Below, piece by piece: positions 1-7,919 of a stretch of 36,542 nt of DNA. The translations under genes were made by a program, and so were the position numbers. This DNA comes from a virus. Below the pieces are notes generated by a model. It had not been told where the DNA came from, did no database searches, and was given only the letters and a program-made list of their open reading frames with translations. Location: positions 379,488 through 416,029 of the IMG/VR virus record IMGVR_UViG_3300027896_005002, one strand, 5' to 3'. Within the stretch, counting starts at the first letter, position 1. Each line of letters opens with the position of its first letter.

Positions 1-485
1 GTTATTGTATAAATACCATCATTTAATTCAGACCCTTCTATTTTAAGTCTTTGTTGCGATAACCAACCATCTTGAATAAAACTGCCTGATCCTCTAGTGA
101 TTACATTCGGATAAACAAATGTTACATCAAATACCTGAATAAAAGGTGCAAAAATTATATGATCTATTGTCGTCGTTGGAAAATTAATAATATTACTATC
201 ATTAGTATTAAAAAATAATCTACAAATTGAAGTTATTGAAAAAGCAGGTTGTTGAACTGGATTAATAATTGTTTTTCCATCAAGTATTCTTCTTTCTTCT
301 TCCAATTCAAATACTTGTGCATGAGTTTCATCAACATATTTTTTACTAGAAATATCGACTAACATTAAATTATTAACTGTTTTAATATCTGATGAAATAC
401 TGTCCTGTAATTGTTTATTTTGACTAATCAAATCATCGATTTGTTTTTGAATTAGTCCTTTATCCCTGTCACTTAAAGTCGGCAT
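1..485 (-). CDS. Phage structural protein, N-terminal part (runs off left edge)
   Basis: The frame is open from an ATG at 485 to the left edge, giving about 161 residues of a longer protein. An AGGAG ribosome site lies 6 bases before the ATG, and the gene starts 10 bases after the 205-aa gene ends. The first 60 residues are charged and look helical or coiled-coil (MPTLSDRDKGLIQKQIDDL). Near the cut end a segment reads GSGSFIQDGWLSQQRLKIEG followed by NDGIYTI. That closely matches GSFISDGWVARQKVTVSG plus NNGVYEIS in the large fibre at 31501-36542, so the two proteins share a small beta-rich module. A virion or baseplate/fibre role is inferred from this shared module and from position; the exact function is unknown. 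Confidence 0.75.
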   Translation of the reverse strand, partial: MPTLSDRDKGLIQKQIDDLISQNKQLQDSISSDIKTVNNLMLVDISSKKYVDETHAQVFELEEERRILDGKTIINPVQQPAFSITSICRLFFNTNDSNIINFPTTTIDHIIFAPFIQVFDVTFVYPNVITRGSGSFIQDGWLSQQRLKIEGSELNDGIYTI

Positions 486-495
486 CTCATCTCCT

Positions 496-1113
496 TTAAA
501 ATATTTTACCTGTATCAGTCCCAACGCTCGGGATTGGAGGAAATGCTGGCGGTACTGGTCCAACTGCAACACCAGTTATTGTCGTGTTTACAATTGCAGT
601 TTGAAAAGCAGCCGCAACTCCATATCCTATTCCATTTGCTAATTGAAAATTTTTTGTTCCTACTAAACCTACAGCAACCATTTGAGCTAATATAATTGAT
701 GCCATCATCGGTCCTATTATACCAACAATTATTCCTGTACCAGTTCCAATACCTACTATAGTTGATACACCTTGAACTATAGCTGTTGTCATGTGAGAAG
801 CCACTGCATTTCCAATTGCCATTGACATTGGTTGCATTTTACTGCCTATCAACCCTTGTGCAGTACATTGCAAAAAAATCAAATTTCCAACAGTTGATCC
901 TATAATTATTCCACCAGATAATGTACCAATTGATGCACCTGTTCCCAATCCCAATCCAGTTGACACCCCATTATATATTGCAGTTGACAATACATTAGTT
1001 ACAATTCCATTTCCAATAGCCATTGACAATTGTGGCACCATTGTTCCTGTAAATCCTATAGAAGCAAGTTGTGCCTGGATTTGAGCTCCAAGCAATGATC
1101 CATTAATTGGCAT
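496..1113 (-). CDS. Glycine/alanine-rich protein with three internal repeats, baseplate-linked
   Basis: This 205-aa protein is hydrophobic and rich in Gly, Ala, Ile and Thr. It contains three diverged repeats of about 60 residues, each with a pattern like IGFTGTMVPQLSMAIGNGIV followed by a TAI..GV segment and a Gly-rich stretch (starting near residues 10, 72 and 135). The C terminus is proline-rich (PVPPAFPPIPSVG). There is no obvious signal peptide. It starts inside the last codons of the upstream endonuclease gene (11-base overlap) and has no clear ribosome site of its own, so translation is probably coupled. Its place just after hub and spike suggests a baseplate or spike-linked role, but I do not recognise the family. 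A membrane-active protein is an alternative, given the hydrophobic repeats. Confidence 0.75.
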   Translation of the reverse strand: MPINGSLLGAQIQAQLASIGFTGTMVPQLSMAIGNGIVTNVLSTAIYNGVSTGLGLGTGASIGTLSGGIIIGSTVGNLIFLQCTAQGLIGSKMQPMSMAIGNAVASHMTTAIVQGVSTIVGIGTGTGIIVGIIGPMMASIILAQMVAVGLVGTKNFQLANGIGYGVAAAFQTAIVNTTITGVAVGPVPPAFPPIPSVGTDTGKIF

Positions 1114-2506
1114 GATTAATTACATTTCTGTTTTTATGTCGTAATTTAGTATAAAAACCTTCTTGTTTTATCTGTACATTATTTTCATATAATATTTTTT
1201 TCACTCTTTTTTTAAGAACATTATATTTATAACATATTTGTCTAATCGACGTATTATTCTGATAATCTATCAGAATATTTTTTTTAATATCATCAGTAAT
1301 AATTGTCAAATTATGATCTTTATTAACTTTATCTAAATGTTTACCATAATTTTCATTATATTTTTCAATTTGTTTTTTCTTTCTATCATCCTTAGCATCT
1401 TCTGGCAAAATTTTATTAAGATCTTCTCGTTTTATTTTATATTTTTTATCAAGTTTATGTAAACTACAATTTGTACGATATTCACTAATAATGTCATTAA
1501 TACAATATGACATTACAAACTGACGAAATTTTTCAATATCATTTAAATAATCTTTTATCCATAAATGATATATTTGATCAATAATTCTATATGTTGTATT
1601 ATATTTTTCTGCAAGTTTTGTTAAATTCAATCTATTAATTATACAATCTTTAATTATTATTATTTTGTCTTTTTCATATATTTCAATAAATTTTTTTAAT
1701 GATATATCTTTAGTATAATCTAATTCATAAAAATCAAGTCTAATATTTAATTTTTTGTCAATATCAAGTATATCAAACACATTCAATTTGTTTTTATCAT
1801 AAATTTCAAATTGTTCATTAGGATATAATTTTTTAATAATTTGCATTTTTTGTTGATCTGATTTTTTAAAATATCCTTTTACTTCAACAAAAATATTATC
1901 GTCAATTAAATAAAAATCAGGACAATAAGTATGATCTATATTATTTATTTGATAAGTAAATTGTCTTACATGTTCATGACAATAGAATCTTTTATTTTGT
2001 TGTATTAACCATAAACCAAATTTAAATTCCCATGATCCTTGATATGTTTTTCCTTCATAAAAGTACCATCGACATTGACCAGCTCCCACTGATGGAGCTT
2101 TACCAAAATTCGGATGATTTTTGCCAACACCTAATCCTAATTTTATTTGTTCTTGTCTAGCTTCATTACAAGTTTTCAATTTAATATTAGCGTGTTTAAG
2201 TATAATACTTATAGTTTTTCTACTTAAATTATATTTTCTTTCAAGTGATCTTAAATTATTGCCAGACTTTTGATATTCATTAACAATGTTTTTGCCAATA
2301 TCTGATTCAAAAATTTTTTTATTTTTTTGTATTAAAAATGAACGTTTAATTTGAATATTATTATATTGTAATAGATCTTTAATTACTGATCTACTTACAT
2401 TATATTTTTTAGAAATTTTTCTTATTGGTAAACCATTTTTGTATTCTTTAATTAAATTTAAACCTTCATCTGTTGTTGATAATTCTCTAATTTTTTGAAT
2501 TGACAT
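1103..2506 (-). CDS. Homing-type endonuclease: HTH repeats plus PD-(D/E)XK nuclease core
   Basis: This 467-aa protein combines helix-turn-helix repeats with a nuclease core. HTH-like units (pattern: I.K.Y..SR..I...L) sit near residues 25-50, 80-105, 285-310, 340-365 and 425-455. A NUMOD3-like HPNFGK lies near 131-136. The core has E160 (YQGSWEFKFG), D197 (YCPDFYL) and E208-V-K210 (VEVKG), the E...D...ExK layout of PD-(D/E)XK/Vsr-like phage endonucleases. Such genes are typically free-standing homing endonucleases. It is richer in A/T and Lys/Asn/Ile than its structural neighbours and sits between the spike gene and a baseplate-type gene, which fits invasion of an operon. An AGGAG site precedes the ATG but lies in a hairpin (2517-2541). 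Catalytic activity is inferred from the motif only. Confidence 0.85.
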   Translation of the reverse strand: MSIQKIRELSTTDEGLNLIKEYKNGLPIRKISKKYNVSRSVIKDLLQYNNIQIKRSFLIQKNKKIFESDIGKNIVNEYQKSGNNLRSLERKYNLSRKTISIILKHANIKLKTCNEARQEQIKLGLGVGKNHPNFGKAPSVGAGQCRWYFYEGKTYQGSWEFKFGLWLIQQNKRFYCHEHVRQFTYQINNIDHTYCPDFYLIDDNIFVEVKGYFKKSDQQKMQIIKKLYPNEQFEIYDKNKLNVFDILDIDKKLNIRLDFYELDYTKDISLKKFIEIYEKDKIIIIKDCIINRLNLTKLAEKYNTTYRIIDQIYHLWIKDYLNDIEKFRQFVMSYCINDIISEYRTNCSLHKLDKKYKIKREDLNKILPEDAKDDRKKKQIEKYNENYGKHLDKVNKDHNLTIITDDIKKNILIDYQNNTSIRQICYKYNVLKKRVKKILYENNVQIKQEGFYTKLRHKNRNVINHAN

Positions 2507-2516
2507 ATTAATTTCT

Positions 2517-2541
2517 CCTTTAAATAATTGTCATTTAAAGG
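2517..2541 (-). promoter_or_regulatory. Hairpin covering the endonuclease ribosome binding site
   Basis: A perfect 9-bp inverted repeat (CCTTTAAAT, 7-base loop, ATTTAAAGG on the minus strand) ends inside the AAAGGAG ribosome site of the 467-aa endonuclease. In long read-through mRNA from the spike gene this stem could hide the site. In T4, hairpins that block ribosome sites in some transcripts are established for late genes and for I-TevI; applying that here is inference. No U-run follows, so it is a poor terminator candidate. Confidence 0.55.
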
Positions 2542-2563
2542 TTGACCAGTTATCAATTAATTA

Positions 2564-4507
2564 TTAAAATGTTGCGCTCACAGTTTTAGAGCCCATTAGT
2601 GGAAGTCCCGTCAAATAATCTAAATGGCTAGGAGGGCCGCTACCAGGCAATCCTGTGACAACACCGTTTTGAACAGCAGTACCTCCTATTTTTACTAATG
2701 GTGCTTTAACATTCACAGTTGTTGCGCTTACTATATCAACCCCTAATAATCCATTAACTGTTACTTTTTGAGTGCTTGCATTTACATCAACAGTTCCAGA
2801 TAAAGTTTTTATTGAAATATTTCCAGCTGTGACACTAACTGTAAAATTTCCAAGAACTATTGATATTGTTTTGTCGCCTAATAATAATGTTTCTTTACTA
2901 CTACCGGCAATTAATTTTACGTCTTTACTTCCTAAAGTCAGTAATTCTTTTTTATCACCTAATAAAATATTCTCAGTATCACCTTTAGTTGCTATATCTC
3001 TAACTACACCTTCACCATATTTTTCTTGTTTTTTACCAACAACAATTTCTTGATAATCACCACCATAATTTGTCATTTTGTCATTAACATAATTTTCAAC
3101 CTTAGCACCTAAAATATTTTCTTGTATCTTACCTTTAACAGTTAAAGTATATGACCCATCAACATCTACAGTTTTATTTCCTCTAACTTTTTCATACATA
3201 TTTCCCGTATAATCAGAATATGCTGCATATCCATCAATATCAGGTCCATTAACTATAATTCTTAATGACCGATCTAATGTCCATTCACAACTTCTCAATG
3301 TTTGAGAATCTGATCCGTAATGTATCAATACTTTACCCTTTGTGTCAAGCTCAATTGATTTTTCACCAACATTTGTTTTACCTATAGACATTCGAATACT
3401 ACCATCAGATGCAAATTCTAATGACCGACCAGCACCTAATGGATGCACTGAAGATGAAGCAGCAAGATATACAAATGCATGACCTTCTTTGTCAACATCA
3501 AATTTTGAGCCACTACCAAATTTTAACTGATAAGCAGATGCAAGATTATACAATTCATTTGGTTTACAAAGTATATCTGCAATAGCTATAGAATTATCTG
3601 CAGATGGAAAAATTTGAGGTCTTAATACTTTACCGTAGCGTTCAATATCTGATCGTTGATTACCTACTAAAGTACCAAGAATTTGACTGACCAATAATCG
3701 ACCTTTTGATGTGTCTTCAGCAAAATCATCTATATCGTATTTTTCAATTATATCAAGAGCAGCATTTGCTATTTCTTTTACTTCAGTTCGTACTTCCGTA
3801 AATGCTTTACCATTTGCATCAACTACCTGTCCATCAGTAACTACATATAATAATTGACCGTTTTCTAATATTATTGGTTCTATTGTCGGTGCATTTGGTC
3901 TAATAACTAATCCATTTAAAATTCTTGCACCACCTGTATAAATATGATTGTTTGTCGAATTACTATAAATGGTTTTATCTATGCTCGAAATGAGTATTTC
4001 ATTAAGTTTTGAATCAGATAATAAAATATTTTCATCAAGATAAACTTCAGAACCATGAGTAGACTCAAGACCAACATCGCCAGGATATTGTTTTCTTTTC
4101 TTTAATCTTTTGATGTTGTATCCAATTTTATCATGAACATCATTTATAGATAGAACATCATCAGTAGCTTTACCTTGAGTATAGATGTAATTTAATGCTC
4201 TAAAGTATTCAGCATCTATATAACTTAATATTATTGGATGTCCAATTTTGTTTGTGAATTTTATGAATCCGCAAATAACAATTGATCCAACTTCAGGCAT
4301 TCCACCAATAAATGCTCTACCTGTAAAAAATGGGTTTGTAACAGGAACATTTTTGGAAAGAATAGGATTTGAACTAAATTGAATGTCAACTACATTTCTT
4401 TCATTGTCAACGCGCACAATTCTACCAATTTGTAAAAACTTATAGAAGTCTACAAATTGTTTTAAAGATGGATCATCACCTTTTTGTACGTATGCTTTCT
4501 TTGGCAT
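2564..4507 (-). CDS. Baseplate central spike protein (gp5/VgrG-like OB fold plus beta-helix)
   Basis: This 647-aa protein has an N-terminal OB-fold-like segment (about residues 25-115; IGRIVRVDNERNVVDIQF, then GGMPEVGSIVICGF) as in gp5/VgrG/GpV-type spikes. A middle region follows (PLGAGRSLEFASDGSIRMSI). From about residue 430 to 600 there is a repetitive beta-helix stretch with short strands such as KVRGNKTVDVDGSYTLTVKG, then repeated LLGDK/LTLGSKD turns. The tail end (VVTGLPGSGPPSHLDYLTG) looks like a spike tip cap. I see no lysozyme domain, unlike T4 gp5. The gene follows the hub gene directly (7-base gap), the usual order. The protein would form the trimeric membrane-piercing tip below the tube. 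A GAGG ribosome site precedes the ATG. The class is well supported; the host receptor or envelope target is not visible. Confidence 0.85.
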   Translation of the reverse strand: MPKKAYVQKGDDPSLKQFVDFYKFLQIGRIVRVDNERNVVDIQFSSNPILSKNVPVTNPFFTGRAFIGGMPEVGSIVICGFIKFTNKIGHPIILSYIDAEYFRALNYIYTQGKATDDVLSINDVHDKIGYNIKRLKKRKQYPGDVGLESTHGSEVYLDENILLSDSKLNEILISSIDKTIYSNSTNNHIYTGGARILNGLVIRPNAPTIEPIILENGQLLYVVTDGQVVDANGKAFTEVRTEVKEIANAALDIIEKYDIDDFAEDTSKGRLLVSQILGTLVGNQRSDIERYGKVLRPQIFPSADNSIAIADILCKPNELYNLASAYQLKFGSGSKFDVDKEGHAFVYLAASSSVHPLGAGRSLEFASDGSIRMSIGKTNVGEKSIELDTKGKVLIHYGSDSQTLRSCEWTLDRSLRIIVNGPDIDGYAAYSDYTGNMYEKVRGNKTVDVDGSYTLTVKGKIQENILGAKVENYVNDKMTNYGGDYQEIVVGKKQEKYGEGVVRDIATKGDTENILLGDKKELLTLGSKDVKLIAGSSKETLLLGDKTISIVLGNFTVSVTAGNISIKTLSGTVDVNASTQKVTVNGLLGVDIVSATTVNVKAPLVKIGGTAVQNGVVTGLPGSGPPSHLDYLTGLPLMGSKTVSATF

Positions 4508-4514
4508 ATATCCT

Positions 4515-6647
4515 CTATGTTTTTGGCGCCATAGTTAATGGAATGATAGATTTTGCTGTTTGTGATTTGACTTGAACATTTGTTATTTGATCTAATGTTA
4601 ATGGCTGTTGAAAACTTAATGTTGGTCTTTCGCCAGCTTTAGTTGATATCGTCATTGATGAAATTATAGCTGCTTTTTCATTACTTTCTTGACCTTTAGG
4701 CACAATTTTTAAATCTTCAGTCAAAACTAATCCTCGTCCAAAAGGAAATCCATTTCCTAATAAACTATATCCTTCATTATCTGTAACCTGTTGAAATTGT
4801 CTGGGATCATATTGTGATTGTTGTGTTTTAAAATATTTAAATGACCCTTGAAATTGTAAAATGTCATCAAGCGTTTTATAATGATAATTTGGTCGTTCAG
4901 CTACAAATTGTAAATAAGCTTGTGAATCACATAATTTTGTAATATTCTTAAGTAAATTATCTTCATTAAAATCGACATTTTTTCCTGCAACATTTGGCTG
5001 TACAGTACCGGCACCTTCACATTGTGTAAGTAGTTGCTTAATTGGATTGCCGTCTGGATCCAAAATTTTCTTTCTTCTAGCTGTTAAAGTTAAAGTCGTG
5101 TCAAAAGATGATCCAAAAGAAAACGAATGATCAATTCCTGTTACATAATAAAATTCATCTTTACTAGTTATATATACCGGATAACCTAGTTTAATTTCAG
5201 GTCGACCAACAATTGTTATAGAACCATTTACTATTAAACTATTTCTTCTTGCAAGTTCTCTTTGAGCATACAACATTGCATCCTGAGGACTTGTTAAAAA
5301 ATTTGTTTGTGCTTCTTCAATACGTAATCCATATTTTTGTAATTTATCAAAATCAATAGCATATCCATAAGATGAATTCACATCTTTACCATATAAATAT
5401 CCATTTACAGGCGTTCCACATACATCAATTCTAGTAATAACCTGACTTTCATCTTCAGTTGAACTCATACTGACAATATCAATATCATTAATAACATATA
5501 CGGGATTTTTTCTAGTGTCCATATTGTAAAATTGCGGTTTTAATACAATAGTGCCGTCAACATCTTGATAAAATTCAAGGTGCGCCTGGTCTTTTGCTTC
5601 ATTGGCTACATCTAATCTATTTTGAAAATTTGATTCAAAAACTGGAGGTTCTGCCGAATTAAAAGGTGCTGCACCAAATGAAAACATTTTTGAAATATCC
5701 ATCCACGGTAAATCTTTACTTACAGGAGGTATTGCTGGATCTTCATTCGTTATTGTTACTGGTCTTGATCCATAAATATATTTATATGCATCCATGTCTA
5801 AAACAAGGTCACTTACTCCAGTATATTGATTTGCATTTTTATCAATGTCCTTATAACCGTAAACATAAAAAGCACCAGCTAAATCTTTAAACTTTTCTTG
5901 CCATGCTTTCATTAATTGATCAGAATATTTTCTATTACTATCAATAGTTATGTTAACAGTCTGTCCATTTGCCAAAACACTACCTGATCTATTATCTAAA
6001 TTTTGAGGCAATAAAAAGTTTTCACCAGTTGTAAAATTCAATAAATCTCTAATAACACCAGGAGTACTTAATTGAACATAATATGATCCATAAGGATGAG
6101 CTGTGTCTTTACTTAGTTCTTTTTGACTAACCTGAGCCGTTGGATCTGTCACCATAGCTGTTGTATACACAGAAGCATTAACATTAACTTTAGTAATTGC
6201 TAACCATCTCATCATATCTTGACATGTAACAGTGACTGATAGTAAATCACCTGCAACTTGTACTTCTGATAAATTGCTTATAACACCCCAAAATACTGGA
6301 TAATAAGGATATTCACCATTAAGAACAAATCTACCCTTCATATAAACTTGAATTTCCATCATTGTAGATAATATATTTTTAATACTGCCATAAACACCAT
6401 CCATCATATGTTTTGGTGCTTTAACATTTATAGTTGCTTCACCTGGTACTCTATCTATACCTTTAGAAACTGTTATACTTTCTACAAAATTCATAAAATC
6501 AACTTCAATATTATTACCTGAACCATCTTTCATTGTAATTGTTCGCTTCAAATTATTATTGTTCTGACTACCGCTATCAATGAATATTATGGCATCAGGT
6601 GCAACTGCATCAACTATTGGTTGTTTATAAAAATTATTTCCAGTCAT
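4515..6647 (-). CDS. Baseplate hub protein (gp27/GpD-like)
   Basis: This 710-aa protein matches phage hub proteins of the late-control-D/gp27 type, which form the ring joining tube and spike. Typical parts are an N-terminal strand region with VDFMNFVESITVSKGI and GEATINVKAPK; a central domain with DLVLDMDAYKYIYG; and a C-terminal domain with ARRNSLIVNGSITIVGRPEI and GYPVYITSKDEFYYVTGIDH followed by TLTARRKKI. The last 150 residues are an extension with Gln-rich stretches (FKTQQSQYDPRQFQQV). It starts in a TAATG overlap with the upstream connector gene and is followed 7 bases later by the spike, so hub and spike are probably translated in step. Length is larger than T4 gp27, as in many large myoviruses. 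The role is inferred from motif pattern and gene order. Confidence 0.85.
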   Translation of the reverse strand: MTGNNFYKQPIVDAVAPDAIIFIDSGSQNNNNLKRTITMKDGSGNNIEVDFMNFVESITVSKGIDRVPGEATINVKAPKHMMDGVYGSIKNILSTMMEIQVYMKGRFVLNGEYPYYPVFWGVISNLSEVQVAGDLLSVTVTCQDMMRWLAITKVNVNASVYTTAMVTDPTAQVSQKELSKDTAHPYGSYYVQLSTPGVIRDLLNFTTGENFLLPQNLDNRSGSVLANGQTVNITIDSNRKYSDQLMKAWQEKFKDLAGAFYVYGYKDIDKNANQYTGVSDLVLDMDAYKYIYGSRPVTITNEDPAIPPVSKDLPWMDISKMFSFGAAPFNSAEPPVFESNFQNRLDVANEAKDQAHLEFYQDVDGTIVLKPQFYNMDTRKNPVYVINDIDIVSMSSTEDESQVITRIDVCGTPVNGYLYGKDVNSSYGYAIDFDKLQKYGLRIEEAQTNFLTSPQDAMLYAQRELARRNSLIVNGSITIVGRPEIKLGYPVYITSKDEFYYVTGIDHSFSFGSSFDTTLTLTARRKKILDPDGNPIKQLLTQCEGAGTVQPNVAGKNVDFNEDNLLKNITKLCDSQAYLQFVAERPNYHYKTLDDILQFQGSFKYFKTQQSQYDPRQFQQVTDNEGYSLLGNGFPFGRGLVLTEDLKIVPKGQESNEKAAIISSMTISTKAGERPTLSFQQPLTLDQITNVQVKSQTAKSIIPLTMAPKT

Positions 6648-7198
6648 TATACATTCCTAACATCGAAAGTTTCAGTAATCATGAATTGAAAATCAAATTC
6701 AAAATTAAATGGTTTTTGATCAGTTTCATTTATTGTCATAGATTCAAATGATCCTCTATAAATAACATCATCGTATGCAATAATTACTCTACCGACTGAT
6801 TTTATTAATCCACCACCACCTGTAAGTAGTGGACTTGAATTTGTTACTCGTCTATTATAATTTCTACCATTATTACGATAAATTTCAATAAGACTTTTTA
6901 AATTTCTGTAACCTAATGTATCCTTTCTACCATCTGTAGTCAATCCATTTGTACCATAAAACATTGCGGATTTTCCTGAACAATTCATAACATCAAGTTC
7001 ATCATAATCAAAGTTAAAAACATATGATGCACTATTTCTAGTTGCTGGTCTGTTTCTAGCTTGTGTTACTTTTTTTACAAATGTTTTATTAAATTCTTCA
7101 GGATTTATTGCAAGTACTAATGTAGGCGGCGGTTCATCAATGTCCAATTCAAAAAACATCGGTTTTGAAGCTAGTTTGCATCCTAAAATATTAACCAT
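6647..7198 (-). CDS. Tube-hub connector/baseplate protein, paralogue 2
   Basis: This 183-aa protein is clearly related to its upstream neighbour at 7191-7919. Shared blocks are NGLTTDGRKDT against LGLTSDGRRDT, IEIYRNNGRNY against VQIYRNNGTLY, and IAYDDVIYRGSFESMTINE against MNYDDAVYRGYFDSFNLNE. Both end in a strand-rich EFDF/EYDF segment. The position between tape measure and hub is where gp48/gp54- or XkdP-type tube initiator proteins sit in contractile tails, so I infer a ring at the start of the tube. I see no LysM motif. It overlaps the upstream gene by 8 bases and the hub gene by one (TAATG), which suggests coupled, stoichiometric translation. The duplicate pair parallels T4, where gp48 and gp54 are two separate rings, but homology to those is not shown. 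Confidence 0.7.
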   Translation of the reverse strand: MVNILGCKLASKPMFFELDIDEPPPTLVLAINPEEFNKTFVKKVTQARNRPATRNSASYVFNFDYDELDVMNCSGKSAMFYGTNGLTTDGRKDTLGYRNLKSLIEIYRNNGRNYNRRVTNSSPLLTGGGGLIKSVGRVIIAYDDVIYRGSFESMTINETDQKPFNFEFDFQFMITETFDVRNV

Positions 7199-7919
7199 TT
7201 GTTTGTCCTGTTGGTATGTTGACTATATCAAGAGTTGATCTATCATTTCTAATAGCACCTGGTGTTGGAACAGTTGTAACATTAGTAAATGATAAAACTC
7301 TACCGGGATAAACTTCTTTTGTTACTTTGAATGTAAAATCATATTCAAGTTGATATGGTTTTTCTGCAATTTCATTAAGATTAAAACTATCAAAATATCC
7401 TCTATACACGGCATCGTCATAATTCATTACTACATAGCCTTGAGCAAGTATACGATTAGTTTTAGAATCATACAATGTTCCATTATTTCTATAAATCTGT
7501 ACAAATTGTTCAAACGATTTAAAATTATCTGTGTCTCTACGACCATCACTTGTTAATCCTAATTGACCGTAAAAACTTGCAGATTGTCCAGATGCTGATA
7601 ATGAATCTAATTGTTCACCCCAATGTTCTTCAACAAAACCAGCCCAAGTTCTTTTATGATTAATTAATTGACTGTATTGTTCAGATAAATTATGTGGATT
7701 AATTTTCATTGTCAAATCTGGTAATGTATAACTACTTGGTAATCCACCAATTTGCCAAATAATTAATTTTTTATTTCTAACTGTACCTTGTCTTACTTGA
7801 CTAGGAATAGGAATACCTGAATATTGATCAAGATTCCTATTAAGTCTGATATCAGTTTCACTAATAGTATTTATCGTGTTTTGTAATCCAAAAATTGCAT
7901 CACTTGTACTTATACCCAT
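7191..7919 (-). CDS. Tube-hub connector/baseplate protein, paralogue 1
   Basis: This 242-aa protein is the longer member of the tandem pair with 6647-7198. The N-terminal 60 residues (SDAIFGLQNTINTISETDIR) are unique. The rest holds the shared core (LKMNP/INPHNLSEQYSQLINHKR, LTSDGRRDT, YRNNGTLYD, YDDAVYRGYF, YDFTFKV) and ends in a 40-residue Pro/Thr-rich tail. It starts in a TAATG overlap with the tape measure stop. In contractile tails the gene right after the tape measure usually encodes a tube initiator or LysM-type baseplate protein that contacts the tape measure C terminus; I infer that role here. The unique N-terminal arm is a candidate for tape measure or hub contact. Confidence 0.7.
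   Translation of the reverse strand: MGISTSDAIFGLQNTINTISETDIRLNRNLDQYSGIPIPSQVRQGTVRNKKLIIWQIGGLPSSYTLPDLTMKINPHNLSEQYSQLINHKRTWAGFVEEHWGEQLDSLSASGQSASFYGQLGLTSDGRRDTDNFKSFEQFVQIYRNNGTLYDSKTNRILAQGYVVMNYDDAVYRGYFDSFNLNEIAEKPYQLEYDFTFKVTKEVYPGRVLSFTNVTTVPTPGAIRNDRSTLDIVNIPTGQTNG

Noticed and set aside
9-16. TATAAATA on the plus strand, like a T4 late promoter core
   Set aside because: It points against all genes and lies inside a coding region of the left-edge gene; in an AT-rich window this string is expected by chance.
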